Assembly (NCBI GenBank): GCA_028819955.1
Contig: JAPPKP010000161.1
Location: forward strand, 1 to 13,988
Source: Rhodospirillaceae bacterium
Lineage (GTDB): Bacteria > Pseudomonadota > Alphaproteobacteria > UBA828
Length of the DNA stretch: 13,988 nt
Direction: 5' to 3'
The position numbers and the translations under genes were made by a program. Each line of letters opens with the position of its first letter. Within the stretch, counting starts at the first letter, position 1. The notes under the pieces were generated by a model, which was not told the DNA's origin, made no database searches, and worked only from the letters and a program-made list of their open reading frames with translations. Of the stretch, positions 6,037-13,838 are shown piece after piece.

Positions 6037-6957
6037 ATGTCGCACCTCCTCCCCCATCTTCTGAACGGGCTGAGCCTCGGCCTCCTGTTCGCGCTGATCG
6101 CACTGGGCTTCATGCTCATCGTGAGCGTGATGGAGGTGATCAACCTTTCGCACGGCTCGCTCTTCGCGCTGGGCGCCTACTTCGCGCTGGTGGTCATCGA
6201 CCCGGACTTCGCCTGGCTCGGCTCGTTCGGCGAGGCGTACCGGGCGCTGCCGCTCCCGGCGCGCTACGGGCTGGCGTTCCTCATCGCTCCGGCGCTCGTC
6301 GCGGTCGTGGGCATGGGACTCGAAGTCTGCATGCGCCGGACCTACGGCAAGAAGGCGGAATATGGCCTGCTGCTCACCTTCGGCGCGGCCCTCGTCATCG
6401 AAGAGACCATCCGTGTCCTCTGGGGCCCGTCGGAGCAATACCTGCAGGTGCCGCGGGACATTTCCGGGGCATTTCTCTTCGGCGGGTTGATCTATTCCAA
6501 GTACAAGCTCTACGCGGCGCTCTTCGCGGCCATCGCCATCGGCTGCGTCTGGCTGTTCCTGGAACGCACGCCCTACGGCGCCATCATCAAGGCTGGCGCG
6601 CACGACAGCGAGATGGTGCGCGCGCTCGGCATCAACCTCACCCGGCTGCGCCTGCTAGTTTTCGGCCTGGGCGCCGGTCTCGCTGGCTTCGCGGGTATCG
6701 TGCTCACGCCGATCTGGGGCCTGAGGCCGCATGTGGGCATCGACGCCGTGATTCCCGCCTTCCTGATCATCGTGCTCGGCGGCATCGGCAGCTTCTGGGG
6801 CGCCGTGATGGGCGGCATCCTGGTGGGGCTCGCGGTGGGGATTACCGGCGCCTACGCCTCGGATTGGTCGCTGCTCTCCATGTACCTGCTGCTCATCGCG
6901 GTGGTGACGGTCCGGGCACGCGGTCTCTTCGGCAAGAAGAGCGTGCTGGAGGCGTGA
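6037..6957 (+). CDS. livH: LivH-type ABC transporter permease
   Basis: This 306-residue inner-membrane protein has about eight hydrophobic segments. It carries the family landmarks I-N-L-S-H-G-S-L-F-A-L-G-A-Y (35-48), a central cytoplasmic loop G-A-H-D-S-E-M-V-R-A-L-G-I-N (187-200) that contacts the ATPases, and G-G-I-G-S-F-W-G-A-V-M-G-G (248-260). It forms one half of the transmembrane channel with the LivM-type protein. Only a weak GGACGG site precedes the ATG, and no other start exists upstream in this frame. The preceding 134-bp gap contains the hairpin and no gene. The livH symbol denotes the family, not proven leucine transport. Confidence 0.92.
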   Translation: MSHLLPHLLNGLSLGLLFALIALGFMLIVSVMEVINLSHGSLFALGAYFALVVIDPDFAWLGSFGEAYRALPLPARYGLAFLIAPALVAVVGMGLEVCMRRTYGKKAEYGLLLTFGAALVIEETIRVLWGPSEQYLQVPRDISGAFLFGGLIYSKYKLYAALFAAIAIGCVWLFLERTPYGAIIKAGAHDSEMVRALGINLTRLRLLVFGLGAGLAGFAGIVLTPIWGLRPHVGIDAVIPAFLIIVLGGIGSFWGAVMGGILVGLAVGITGAYASDWSLLSMYLLLIAVVTVRARGLFGKKSVLEA

Positions 6958-6960
6958 GCG

Positions 6961-7989
6961 GTGGCCGGGTGGCAGTCGGTTGCAGGCCGCTGGGTCTCCC
7001 GCGAGATGGCGCTGCTGTTCGTCCTCATGGCGACGCTGCCGCTCTGGATCGGGCCGGTCGGCCTTTACCAGTATCTCGGCATCGAGATCGCGATCTGGAT
7101 GATCTACGGGTTGGGCTACAACCTGCTGCTCGGCTATTCGGGTCTGCCGAGCTTCGGCCACGGCGCCTTCTTCGGCATCGGCGCCTACGCCTTCGGCCTC
7201 TTCCAGCTTCGCGCCTTCGAGAGCCTCTGGCTCGGCATGGTTTGCGCCATCGTCGCGGCGGCCGTCGCGGGCGCCTTCGTCGCCTGCTTCCTGTCGCATC
7301 GACGCGGCATCTACTTCGCGCTGCTCACCATCGCCTTCGGCCAGGTGTTCTGGTTCGTCGCCATCAAGTGGCACGCCGTCACCGGCGGCGAGGACGGGCT
7401 GCTGAACATCCCGCGTCCGGCACTGGAATTCGGCGTTGTCTCGCCGGCGCTGGACGCGAACGGCGACTTCTTCTACTTCGTCCTGGCCGTGCTTGCCGTC
7501 GTGACCGTGCTGCTGTGGCGGCTGGTCCATTCGCCGTTCGGCAAGGTGCTGCAGGCGATCCGGCAGAACGAAGAGCGGGCGCGCTTCGTCGGCTACAACG
7601 TCTGGCTCTTCAAGTGGGCGGCGTTCACGCTGTCAGCCGCCATCGCGGGGCTCGCCGGCTCTCTCTTCTCCATGGCCCAGCAGAGCGCGTACCCCGACGT
7701 GATGAGCCTGCATGCGTCCGGCATCATCGTGATGATGACGCTCATCGGCGGCGGCTTCGTGAGCTTCTGGGGGCCGGTGATCGGCGTCGCGGTCTATTTC
7801 GTGGCGCGCGACGTGCTCGGCACGCTCACCGAGACCTGGCTGCTCTGGTTCGGGCTGGCGTTCGTGCTGGCGGTGATCTTCAAGCCCGAGGGCATCGCTG
7901 GCGCTTGGCAGGAGTTGACCGGCGCGGAAGGACGGCACGCGCTCGCACGGCGGGCGATGGTGGGACTGATATCCGCGGGGCGGAAGTGA
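6961..7989 (+). CDS. livM: LivM-type ABC transporter permease
   Basis: This is a 342-residue multi-span membrane protein. The diagnostic LivM text L-G-Y-S-G-L-P-S-F-G-H-G-A-F-F-G-I-G-A-Y lies at about residues 58-77. The cytoplasmic coupling region Q-A-I-R-Q-N-E-E-R-A-R-F-V-G (about 198-211) and the C-terminal F-K-P-E-G-I-A-G element (about 304-311) are both present. The start is GTG at 6961, 3 nt after the livH stop, with GGAGG 8 nt upstream (6948-6952). An ATG 15 codons later is the alternative. The gene is in tight succession with the livH- and livG-type genes, so the three products are made together. Confidence 0.92.
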   Translation: MAGWQSVAGRWVSREMALLFVLMATLPLWIGPVGLYQYLGIEIAIWMIYGLGYNLLLGYSGLPSFGHGAFFGIGAYAFGLFQLRAFESLWLGMVCAIVAAAVAGAFVACFLSHRRGIYFALLTIAFGQVFWFVAIKWHAVTGGEDGLLNIPRPALEFGVVSPALDANGDFFYFVLAVLAVVTVLLWRLVHSPFGKVLQAIRQNEERARFVGYNVWLFKWAAFTLSAAIAGLAGSLFSMAQQSAYPDVMSLHASGIIVMMTLIGGGFVSFWGPVIGVAVYFVARDVLGTLTETWLLWFGLAFVLAVIFKPEGIAGAWQELTGAEGRHALARRAMVGLISAGRK

Positions 7990-7992
7990 GCC

Positions 7993-8736
7993 ATGGCGTT
8001 GTTCGAGGCCCGGGGCATCCACAAGCGCTTCGGCCGCCAGGTCGTGCTGGAGCATATCGACCTCAACTTCGAGGCCGGCCGGCTCAGCGGGATCATGGGG
8101 CCGAACGGTGCGGGCAAGACCACCTGCTTCAACGTGCTCACGGGCCGCTACAGGCCCGACCGCGGCCGCGTCCTGCTCGACGGCGAGGACATCACCGGGC
8201 TCGCCCCCAACGCCATCGCGCGCAAGGGCATCGCGCGCTCGTTCCAGATCATGAGCCTCTTCGACGAGTACCCGGCGCTGGAGAACATCGTGATCGCACT
8301 GCCGGACGTCCGCGCACGCGGCTTCAACATGATCGACAGCCTGTCCGCGGACAGCGAGGCGGCGGACCGTGCCGCCGCCGTGCTGGCACGGGTTGGCCTG
8401 GTGGGCCGCGAGCACCGCCGCGCCGGCGACCTCGCCTACGGCGAGCGGCGCGCGCTGGAGATCGGCGTGGCGTTGGCGGCGGAGCCGCGCCTCCTCTTCC
8501 TCGACGAGCCTACGTCCGGGCTCGGTATCGAGGCGACCGCACGCCTCGCAGACCTCGTGCAGGACCTGAAGCGCGACCACTCGATCGTGGTGATCGAGCA
8601 CGACATGCAGTTCCTCTTCGGCCTCGCCGACACCATCTCGGTCATCCACTGGGGGCAGGTGGTCGCCGGCGGGACCCCCGACGCGCTGCGCGAGAACAAG
8701 TGGGTGCAGCGCTCGATTCTGGGGGCACCGTCATGA
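7993..8736 (+). CDS. livG: LivG-type ABC transporter ATP-binding protein
   Basis: This 247-residue ATPase has all motifs: Walker A G-P-N-G-A-G-K-T (36-43), Q-loop F-Q (84-85), the LivG-style signature L-A-Y-G-E (148-152, replacing LSGGQ), Walker B L-L-F-L-D-E (167-172), and the switch histidine in I-E-H-D (H203). It would pair with the LivF-type protein to power import. It starts 3 nt after the livM stop codon and ends in an ATGA overlap with the livF start. The length is normal for the family. Confidence 0.93.
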   Translation: MALFEARGIHKRFGRQVVLEHIDLNFEAGRLSGIMGPNGAGKTTCFNVLTGRYRPDRGRVLLDGEDITGLAPNAIARKGIARSFQIMSLFDEYPALENIVIALPDVRARGFNMIDSLSADSEAADRAAAVLARVGLVGREHRRAGDLAYGERRALEIGVALAAEPRLLFLDEPTSGLGIEATARLADLVQDLKRDHSIVVIEHDMQFLFGLADTISVIHWGQVVAGGTPDALRENKWVQRSILGAPS

Positions 8737-9431
8737 TCCTCGACGTCGCCGACATCGAGACCTTCTACGGTGAGACGCAGGCCCTCTTCGGCGTCTCGCT
8801 CGCAGTGGGCGAAGGCGAGGTGGTGGCGCTGCTGGGGCCGAGCGGCGCCGGCAAGACCACGATGCTCCGCTCGATCCTGGGGCTCACGCCGGCGCGCCAC
8901 GGCGCCATCAGCTTCGACGGACGCGACATCACGCGCAGGCCGACGCACGAGATCGCCCGGCTCGGAATCGGCTGGGTGCCGGACGATCGCCGCATCTTTC
9001 CGACGCTTACCGTGGCGCGGAACCTCTCCATCGCCCGCAAGCGCACCCGCTTCCGCGCCTGGTCGCTGGGCGAGATGTTTGAGATCTTCTCCGCGCTGGA
9101 GCACCTGATGGCGCGCGAGTGCGAGAACCTGTCCGGCGGGGAGATGCAGATGGTGGCGATCAGCCGAGCCCTGCTCGGCGCGCCTGGACTGGTGTTGTTC
9201 GACGAGCCGTCTCAGGGTCTCGCGCCCAAGGTGGTGCAGGACGTGATGGCGACGGTCTCGCGTCTCAAGGACGCGGGCCTCGCCGCTCTGGTGGTCGAGC
9301 AGAACGCCGCTACCGCGCTCGGCGTCAGCGACCGCGCCTATGTCATGGACCGGGGTCGCATCGTGCACGAAGGGCCCGCGGGCGACCTGCTCGCCGACGA
9401 CGACCTGCGGACGAGCCTGCTGGGGGTATGA
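8733..9431 (+). CDS. livF: LivF-type ABC transporter ATP-binding protein
   Basis: This 232-residue ATPase has Walker A G-P-S-G-A-G-K-T (35-42), signature L-S-G-G-E (133-137), Walker B V-L-F-D-E-P (154-159), and V-E-Q-N (188-191), the LivF-typical form in which the switch histidine is replaced by Gln. ATGA overlaps link it both to the upstream livG-type gene (8733-8736) and to the next ATPase gene (9428-9431), evidence of strict co-translation. Together with the LivG-type subunit it completes a canonical importer, which makes the extra ATPase gene that follows unexpected. Confidence 0.93.
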   Translation: MILDVADIETFYGETQALFGVSLAVGEGEVVALLGPSGAGKTTMLRSILGLTPARHGAISFDGRDITRRPTHEIARLGIGWVPDDRRIFPTLTVARNLSIARKRTRFRAWSLGEMFEIFSALEHLMARECENLSGGEMQMVAISRALLGAPGLVLFDEPSQGLAPKVVQDVMATVSRLKDAGLAALVVEQNAATALGVSDRAYVMDRGRIVHEGPAGDLLADDDLRTSLLGV

Positions 9432-10060
9432 GCGTGACGGTGCCGATCCTCGAAGCGCGCGGCCTAGTCAAGTGCTACGCGCGCGGCCTGATCCGGCGGC
9501 ACGAGACCTTCCGCTTGGAAGCGGACCTGACCGTGGCAGATTCGACCATCGTCGGCGTCATGGGGCCCAACGGGTCGGGCAAGACCACGCTGTTCGAACT
9601 GATCACCGGCTCGAACATGCCGAGCGCGGGCTCGGTCCACGTCATGGGCAGGAACATCCACAACGTGAAGTACGGCGAGCGTGACCGCCTTGCGATCCAC
9701 TACCACCAGTCCTACCAAGTGCGTCACTTCCGCCGTATCCGACCCTCGTTCCTGATGCAGCCGGCCGGCCACGACTACCCGATGGTGCATCTCTTCGACG
9801 AGCCGCAGTTCAACACCCAGGACGGCTACATCGGCTTCATGCTGGACTTCTTTCGCAAGCTCAGGCGGGAGGGCAGGCTCGTCTTCGTCTGTCTCCACCC
9901 GAACGAGCCCTATCATCTGGAGCTGATGGAGGAGGTCTGCGAGCGTTTCGTCTTCGTCCTCGCCGGGCGCATACGCGAATATCCAGATTTCCGCTCCTTG
10001 CTCGGTGAGCCCGATGTCCGCTCCTATCTGGGTGGCCTGGTGCCGCCGGACATGGCGTGA
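9428..10060 (+). CDS. Atypical short ABC ATPase, third nucleotide-binding protein of the transporter operon
   Basis: This is a 210-residue ABC-fold protein. Walker A is intact (G-P-N-G-S-G-K-T, 46-53). Walker B is recognisable (M-V-H-L-F-D-E-P, 119-126) and a switch-like histidine follows (V-C-L-H-P, H157). No LSGGQ/LSYGQ-like signature is present. Only about 65 residues separate the two Walker motifs, against roughly 110 in the adjacent subunits, so most of the helical subdomain that carries the signature and contacts permeases is missing. The frame is continuous and the codon use normal, so this is not an obvious frameshift. The ATG overlaps the livF stop as ATGA, and 67 nt separate it from the ThDP enzyme gene. 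It might be a regulatory or accessory nucleotide-binding subunit. Its role is unknown. Confidence 0.8.
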   Translation: MSVTVPILEARGLVKCYARGLIRRHETFRLEADLTVADSTIVGVMGPNGSGKTTLFELITGSNMPSAGSVHVMGRNIHNVKYGERDRLAIHYHQSYQVRHFRRIRPSFLMQPAGHDYPMVHLFDEPQFNTQDGYIGFMLDFFRKLRREGRLVFVCLHPNEPYHLELMEEVCERFVFVLAGRIREYPDFRSLLGEPDVRSYLGGLVPPDMA

Positions 10061-10127
10061 GCGCGACGGAACGGCAACGCCCTCGCCCGGGCTCGACCTG
10101 CAATAGCGACAAAAGGAACGTTGGCCG

Positions 10128-11822
10128 ATGGTGAAGCGCTCGGGAGGGGAAGTCCTGGCGGAGATGCTGCAGGGCTACGGCGTCACGCATGTCTTCATGG
10201 TGCCGTCGATCCTGCGGCGGGCCCTGGTCGAGATGGAGCGGCGCACCACCATCCAGCGCATCCAGGTGCATGCCGAGAAGTCCGCTGCCTACATGGCCGA
10301 CGGCTACGCGCGGGCCTGCGGCCGGCCCGGCATATGCATGGCCCAGGTGGTCGGCGCGCTCAACCTCGCCGCCGGCCTGCGCGACGCCTGGCTCGCCAAT
10401 GCGCCGGTGATAGCCATGACCGGCGGGCGCGACCCGCACACCAAGTTCCGCAAGGCCTATCAGGATCTGGACGACGTGCCGGCCTTCGAGCCGGTGACGA
10501 AGTTCAACGCGACCGTGGACGAGGTGACGCGCATTCCCGACCTGGTGCGCCAGGCGTTCCGGGTCGCCGTCTCGGGCAAGCCCGGCCCGGTGCACCTGCA
10601 GTTCCGGGGCAACGAGGGGCAGATCGACTACGAGGAAGCGGAGATGGAGCCCCTTGCCGAAGAAGTGTTCGCGCGGGTGCCGCCGTTCAGGCCCACGCCT
10701 GCGCCCGAGCACGCGCAGGCGGCGCTCGATGCGATTCAAGCGGCCGAGCGGCCGGTATTCGTCGCCGGCGGCGGCGTGCGCGCATCCGGTGCAGGCGTGG
10801 CGCTGGTGGCGCTTGCCGAGCGCCTCGCCGTCCCGGTCGCCACCTCGCTCCACGGCAAGGACACCATTTCCGGCGATCACCCGCTCTCCGTGGGAGTCGT
10901 CGGGACCTACTCGCGTGAGAGCGCCAACCGGGTCGTGGGGAAGGCCGACCTGGTCTGCTTCGTCGGCTCCGAGACCGGCGGCATGACCACGCATTTCTGG
11001 CAGGTGCCGCCCATCGGCACGCCCGCGGTGCAGATCGACATCGAGCCCCAGTCGCTCGGCCGCAACTACCCGCTCAAGGCAGCGGTCTGCGCCGATGCGA
11101 AGATGGCGCTCGACTGGATGCTGGAGCATGCCGATCCCCGATCGGCGGAGGGCCGCACGGACTGGACCGCCCGCGCGCGCGGGATGGTCGCGGAGTGGCG
11201 GGGTCGCTATCGCTCCCTCCTGGAATCCGACGCCGTGCCGATCCGGCCCGAGCGCGTCTGCCACGAGCTCTCGCGGCATCTGCCGGAGGACGCTATCGTC
11301 ATGGCCGACACCGGGCATTCAGGCATGTGGATGGGCGGGATGTACGACCTGCGCGCGCCCGCGCAGAGCTACATCCGAAGCGCCGGCCACCTCGGCTGGG
11401 CTTTCCCCGCCGGCCTTGGCGCCAAGTGCGCCGCGCCGGAGCGCCCCGTCTTCGTCTTCACCGGCGACGCGGGCTTCTGGTACCACCTCACCGAGATCGA
11501 GACCGCCGTGCGCTGCGGCATCAACACCGTCACTCTGGTGAACAACAACAGCTCGGGCAATCAGGGGTCGCCCGGCTTCGACCGCGCCTACGGTGGGCAG
11601 CAGTCGGAGCAGGGGCGCGAGCTCTGGACCTACAACGACGTCAACTTCGCCGCCATCGCCGAGGCTATGGGGGCGCTGGGTCTCCGCGTCGAGAACCCCA
11701 CCGACATCCCCAGCGCGCTCGAGACGGCCTTCGCCGCCGGCCGGCCGGCGGTGATCGACGTGGTCAGCGACATCGAGGCCCAGGCGCCGCTCGCCGTGAT
11801 TGCGGGGCCGTTGGACGGCTAA
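10128..11822 (+). CDS. Thiamine-diphosphate-dependent enzyme of the acetolactate synthase superfamily
   Basis: This 564-residue protein has the three-domain ThDP layout: Pyr domain (about 5-165), central domain (about 185-320, V-F-V-A-G-G-G-V at 209-216) and PP domain (about 370-550). The cofactor-activating glutamate is E50 in V-H-A-E-K-S-A, twelve residues before the Arg of A-D-G-Y-A-R, as in acetolactate synthase. The Mg/ThDP motif starts G-D-A-G-F (446-450) and ends N-N-N about 27 residues on. Such enzymes decarboxylate 2-oxoacids or join or cleave C-C bonds. The substrate cannot be assigned: it lacks the Val-for-Glu change of glyoxylate carboligase and the N-terminal text of sulfoacetaldehyde acetyltransferase. 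No small regulatory subunit gene is nearby. A plausible partner is the operon's dehydrogenase, handling the aldehyde made or used here (inference). Confidence 0.88.
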   Translation: MVKRSGGEVLAEMLQGYGVTHVFMVPSILRRALVEMERRTTIQRIQVHAEKSAAYMADGYARACGRPGICMAQVVGALNLAAGLRDAWLANAPVIAMTGGRDPHTKFRKAYQDLDDVPAFEPVTKFNATVDEVTRIPDLVRQAFRVAVSGKPGPVHLQFRGNEGQIDYEEAEMEPLAEEVFARVPPFRPTPAPEHAQAALDAIQAAERPVFVAGGGVRASGAGVALVALAERLAVPVATSLHGKDTISGDHPLSVGVVGTYSRESANRVVGKADLVCFVGSETGGMTTHFWQVPPIGTPAVQIDIEPQSLGRNYPLKAAVCADAKMALDWMLEHADPRSAEGRTDWTARARGMVAEWRGRYRSLLESDAVPIRPERVCHELSRHLPEDAIVMADTGHSGMWMGGMYDLRAPAQSYIRSAGHLGWAFPAGLGAKCAAPERPVFVFTGDAGFWYHLTEIETAVRCGINTVTLVNNNSSGNQGSPGFDRAYGGQQSEQGRELWTYNDVNFAAIAEAMGALGLRVENPTDIPSALETAFAAGRPAVIDVVSDIEAQAPLAVIAGPLDG

Positions 11823-11978
11823 CCCGCTGGTGGTCCCGGCCTTACACCAACACTGACCAGCATTCGACAGTAGCGAGCACCTATTCGCCGACGCCCTGCG
11901 CAACGCCCATATGCCGGCTGCCATGCCCGTCTATGTCGAGTGTAACTGACGGAAAGACGTGTCCCACGCGAGATTCCG

Positions 11979-12002
11979 CGAGATATAGAGAGACATATCT
12001 CG
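11979..12002. repeat. AT-rich hairpin upstream of the TPR gene
   Basis: CGAGATAT (11979-11986) and ATATCTCG (11995-12002) form a perfect 8-bp inverted repeat with an 8-nt loop, just outside repeat copy B. It is 157 bp after the ThDP gene, in a 200-bp gap with otherwise no gene. It could be an operator or part of the repeat. There is no T-run for a terminator. Confidence 0.45.
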
Positions 12003-12009
12003 GCGTTTG

Positions 12010-12107
12010 CCCGATATAGTGGTCATTGCGACCCGAATTCAGGGTGTGTACAGCCTACGTTCCCGCTCCGCCCTGCCGGGGGGAGGACAGGGGGAAGTGG
12101 GTGCGCG
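12010..12107 (+). repeat. Dispersed repeat, copy B (inverted relative to copy A)
   Basis: The plus strand 12010-12052 matches the minus strand 1870-1828 at 34 of 43 positions. It is followed by a C-rich to G-rich block (CCCTGCC then GGGGGGAGGACAGGG, 12071-12092) and TGGGTG, in the same order as copy A. It ends at the likely start of the TPR-like gene, so it may supply that gene's leader. Confidence 0.7.
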
Positions 12108-12109
12108 CG

Positions 12110-12850
12110 ATGCGGGCTGAGTCTCCGAAAGGCGGTGGAGGGATTCTGGGCGCCGAACAGCGCTGGGAAGCGCGGGTCCGCGACGGCCTCGCGGCGTTCC
12201 AAGCGGGACGCGTGGACAAGGCCTACGCCGCATGGCGCTCCGCCGCCGCGATTGCCAGAGCCTTCGACGCAGACGACCCACGCCGCGCGGCGAGCCGCAC
12301 GCACCTCGCCCTCTGCCATGCCGCCACCGGCAACGATGCAGGGGCGCGGCGAGCCTTTCGCCGGGCGCTGCGGGCCTGGGCAGCGTCGGACGCTTGGATC
12401 GCGCGCATGGCGCTGCCGCAGCGCGCGCGCAGCTCGGGCTTTCATCTGCGGCTGGAGCAAAAGAACCCGGGCGGATACGACGCCGTTGCACGCGCGGGCT
12501 ATGCGCGACTATTGGGAGCGGGGCGGGCTGCGGCGCTCGCCGGCGGCGCGTATCTCGCGCGCGATCCGGCGGCCGTGCTGGAGCAAGCGCAAGCCCTGCG
12601 GTCGGACGGGCTCGGCCGCCGCGACTTGGATCAGGCGCCGATCTGCCGTGCGCTTGCGGAACTCGCAGAGGCCGAGGGAGATGACACGGCAGCGTTGGAA
12701 GCGCGGCGGCGAGTCGAGGAAATCGAGCGCGACCCGGTGCGCTTCGGTCCGGAGCGCCTGGGTTCGCTCGCGGAGGACCAGGTGCCCAGCGACCTCAGGC
12801 GTCTCGAGGCGGCGGTCTATCTGACTCCGGTGGTTCTTCGTCGTCGCTGA
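12110..12850 (+). CDS. TPR-like protein of unknown function
   Basis: This 246-residue Ala/Arg-rich protein is almost wholly helical. Residues about 15-100 show tetratricopeptide-style spacing of small and aromatic residues (D-G-L-A-A-F-Q-A-G-R-V-D-K-A-Y-A-A-W, then T-H-L-A-L-C-H-A-A-T-G-N-D-A-G-A-R-R-A-F-R-R-A-L). A similar pattern occurs again near A-E-L-A-E-A-E-G-D-D-T-A-A-L-E. There is no signal peptide or catalytic motif, so a protein-binding role is the most one can propose. The start is uncertain: ATG at 12110, or GTG at 12101 with GGGGA 5 nt upstream. A TTG at 12026 is open too, but it would put repeat sequence into the protein. The 3' end overlaps the convergent livM-like gene by 56 bp. 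Confidence 0.65.
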   Translation: MRAESPKGGGGILGAEQRWEARVRDGLAAFQAGRVDKAYAAWRSAAAIARAFDADDPRRAASRTHLALCHAATGNDAGARRAFRRALRAWAASDAWIARMALPQRARSSGFHLRLEQKNPGGYDAVARAGYARLLGAGRAAALAGGAYLARDPAAVLEQAQALRSDGLGRRDLDQAPICRALAELAEAEGDDTAALEARRRVEEIERDPVRFGPERLGSLAEDQVPSDLRRLEAAVYLTPVVLRRR

Positions 12851-13838
12851 CCTGCGGCCGGCGTCCGTGCCGCGCCCATTCCCACCACTCCCTGGCCCGC
12901 CTCGGCAGGCTCTCGAGCCCATCGGGCAGGAACATCACGGTGAGAATCAGGATGGCGCCGTAGAACAGCGGGCGCCACTCATCGAGCCCACGCAATCCCT
13001 GGTCGACGACCGTCAACACGATAACGCCTACGATGGGTCCGGCGATGGTCCGTGTGCCGCCGACGATCACCCACACCAGCACGAAGAGCATGATGTGCAG
13101 GTTGAACTGCACCGGGTTGACGGTGCCGAGATAGTGGCCGAGCAGCGCGCCGGCGAGCCCGGCGAAGCCAGACGCCACCACCAGGGCGAAGGTCTTGTAC
13201 CACCAGATGTGCACGCCGACCGATTCCGCCAGCACGTCCTTCCAGTGGATCGCGTGCAGCGTGAGCCCGAAGCGCGAGTGCTCCAGCCGGTAGAAGATGA
13301 AGATCGTGATGACCACCAGCGCAAGGCACAGGAAGTAATAGGCGACGGGGTCCGCCGCGACGTCGAACAGGCCGAGGGCGGGGAGAGCGATTTCCGGCGA
13401 GGGAATGAACACCAGCCCTCCGGGCCCGCCGAAGGGGTCGCGGAAGCGGTTCCAGGTTAGGCGAATTGCCTCGCCTGCCGCGAACGAGCCGATCAGGAAG
13501 TAAAAACCCTTCATGCGGAAAAGCGGGAAGGCAAGCAGAAATGCGAGAAAGCCGGTGAACGCCATGGCCAACGGTGCGGCAAGCCAGACCGAGAGCCCGG
13601 CCTCCTTGGTGGCGAGCGCGCTGCCGTAGGCGCCCACGCCCATCATCACAACATGGCCGAGCGAGAACTCGCCCGCGAGCGTGAGGAAGCGGTAGCTCAC
13701 CGCCAGGATCACGTTGATCAGCAGGAAGATGAGGATGTCGATCCGGTAGATCGCAACCACGAAAGGCAGCACGCAGAAGACCGCCAGCACGGCCGTCAGC
13801 CCGCCGCCCGTCAGCAGGAGTCGGCTAGACCTTCTCAC
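12795..13838 (-). CDS. livM: Second LivM-type ABC transporter permease
   Basis: This 347-residue multi-span inner-membrane protein has LivM landmarks: L-A-G-E-F-S-L-G-H-V-V-M-M-G-V-G-A-Y (about 54-71), the coupling loop L-H-A-I-H-W-K-D-V-L-A-E-S-V-G (about 194-208), V-G-G-T-R-T-I-A-G-P-I-V-G (about 260-272) and F-L-P-D-G-L-E (305-311). A charged, Pro-rich tail (D-D-E-E-P-P-E-S-D-R-P-P-P-R-D) ends the protein. The start is GTG at 13838, overlapping the end of the upstream livH-like gene by 14 bp, with no strong ribosome site of its own. It belongs to a LIV cassette distinct from that at 6037-9431. Its 3' end overlaps the convergent TPR-like gene. Confidence 0.9.
   Translation of the reverse strand: MRRSSRLLLTGGGLTAVLAVFCVLPFVVAIYRIDILIFLLINVILAVSYRFLTLAGEFSLGHVVMMGVGAYGSALATKEAGLSVWLAAPLAMAFTGFLAFLLAFPLFRMKGFYFLIGSFAAGEAIRLTWNRFRDPFGGPGGLVFIPSPEIALPALGLFDVAADPVAYYFLCLALVVITIFIFYRLEHSRFGLTLHAIHWKDVLAESVGVHIWWYKTFALVVASGFAGLAGALLGHYLGTVNPVQFNLHIMLFVLVWVIVGGTRTIAGPIVGVIVLTVVDQGLRGLDEWRPLFYGAILILTVMFLPDGLESLPRRAREWWEWARHGRRPQVSDDEEPPESDRPPPRDA

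Noticed and set aside
4634..6103. Long minus-strand open frame opposite the binding-protein gene
   Set aside because: It is antisense to a well-supported gene and consists of Arg/His/Val-rich text typical of the shadow strand in GC-rich DNA.
5955..9431. Very long plus-strand open frame that ends with the LivF protein
   Set aside because: Only the part from 8733 is protein-like. The earlier part is the shadow frame of the livH-, livM- and livG-type genes, so a giant fusion protein is not supported.
10128..11822. Naming the ThDP enzyme as sulfoacetaldehyde acetyltransferase or glyoxylate carboligase
   Set aside because: The N-terminal motifs typical of Xsc are absent, and the catalytic Glu that glyoxylate carboligase lacks is present at residue 50.
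11826..11861. Possible terminator after the ThDP gene (GCTGGT with ACCAGC)
   Set aside because: Only six paired bases around a loop of more than 20 nt, no T-run, and competing alternative pairings.
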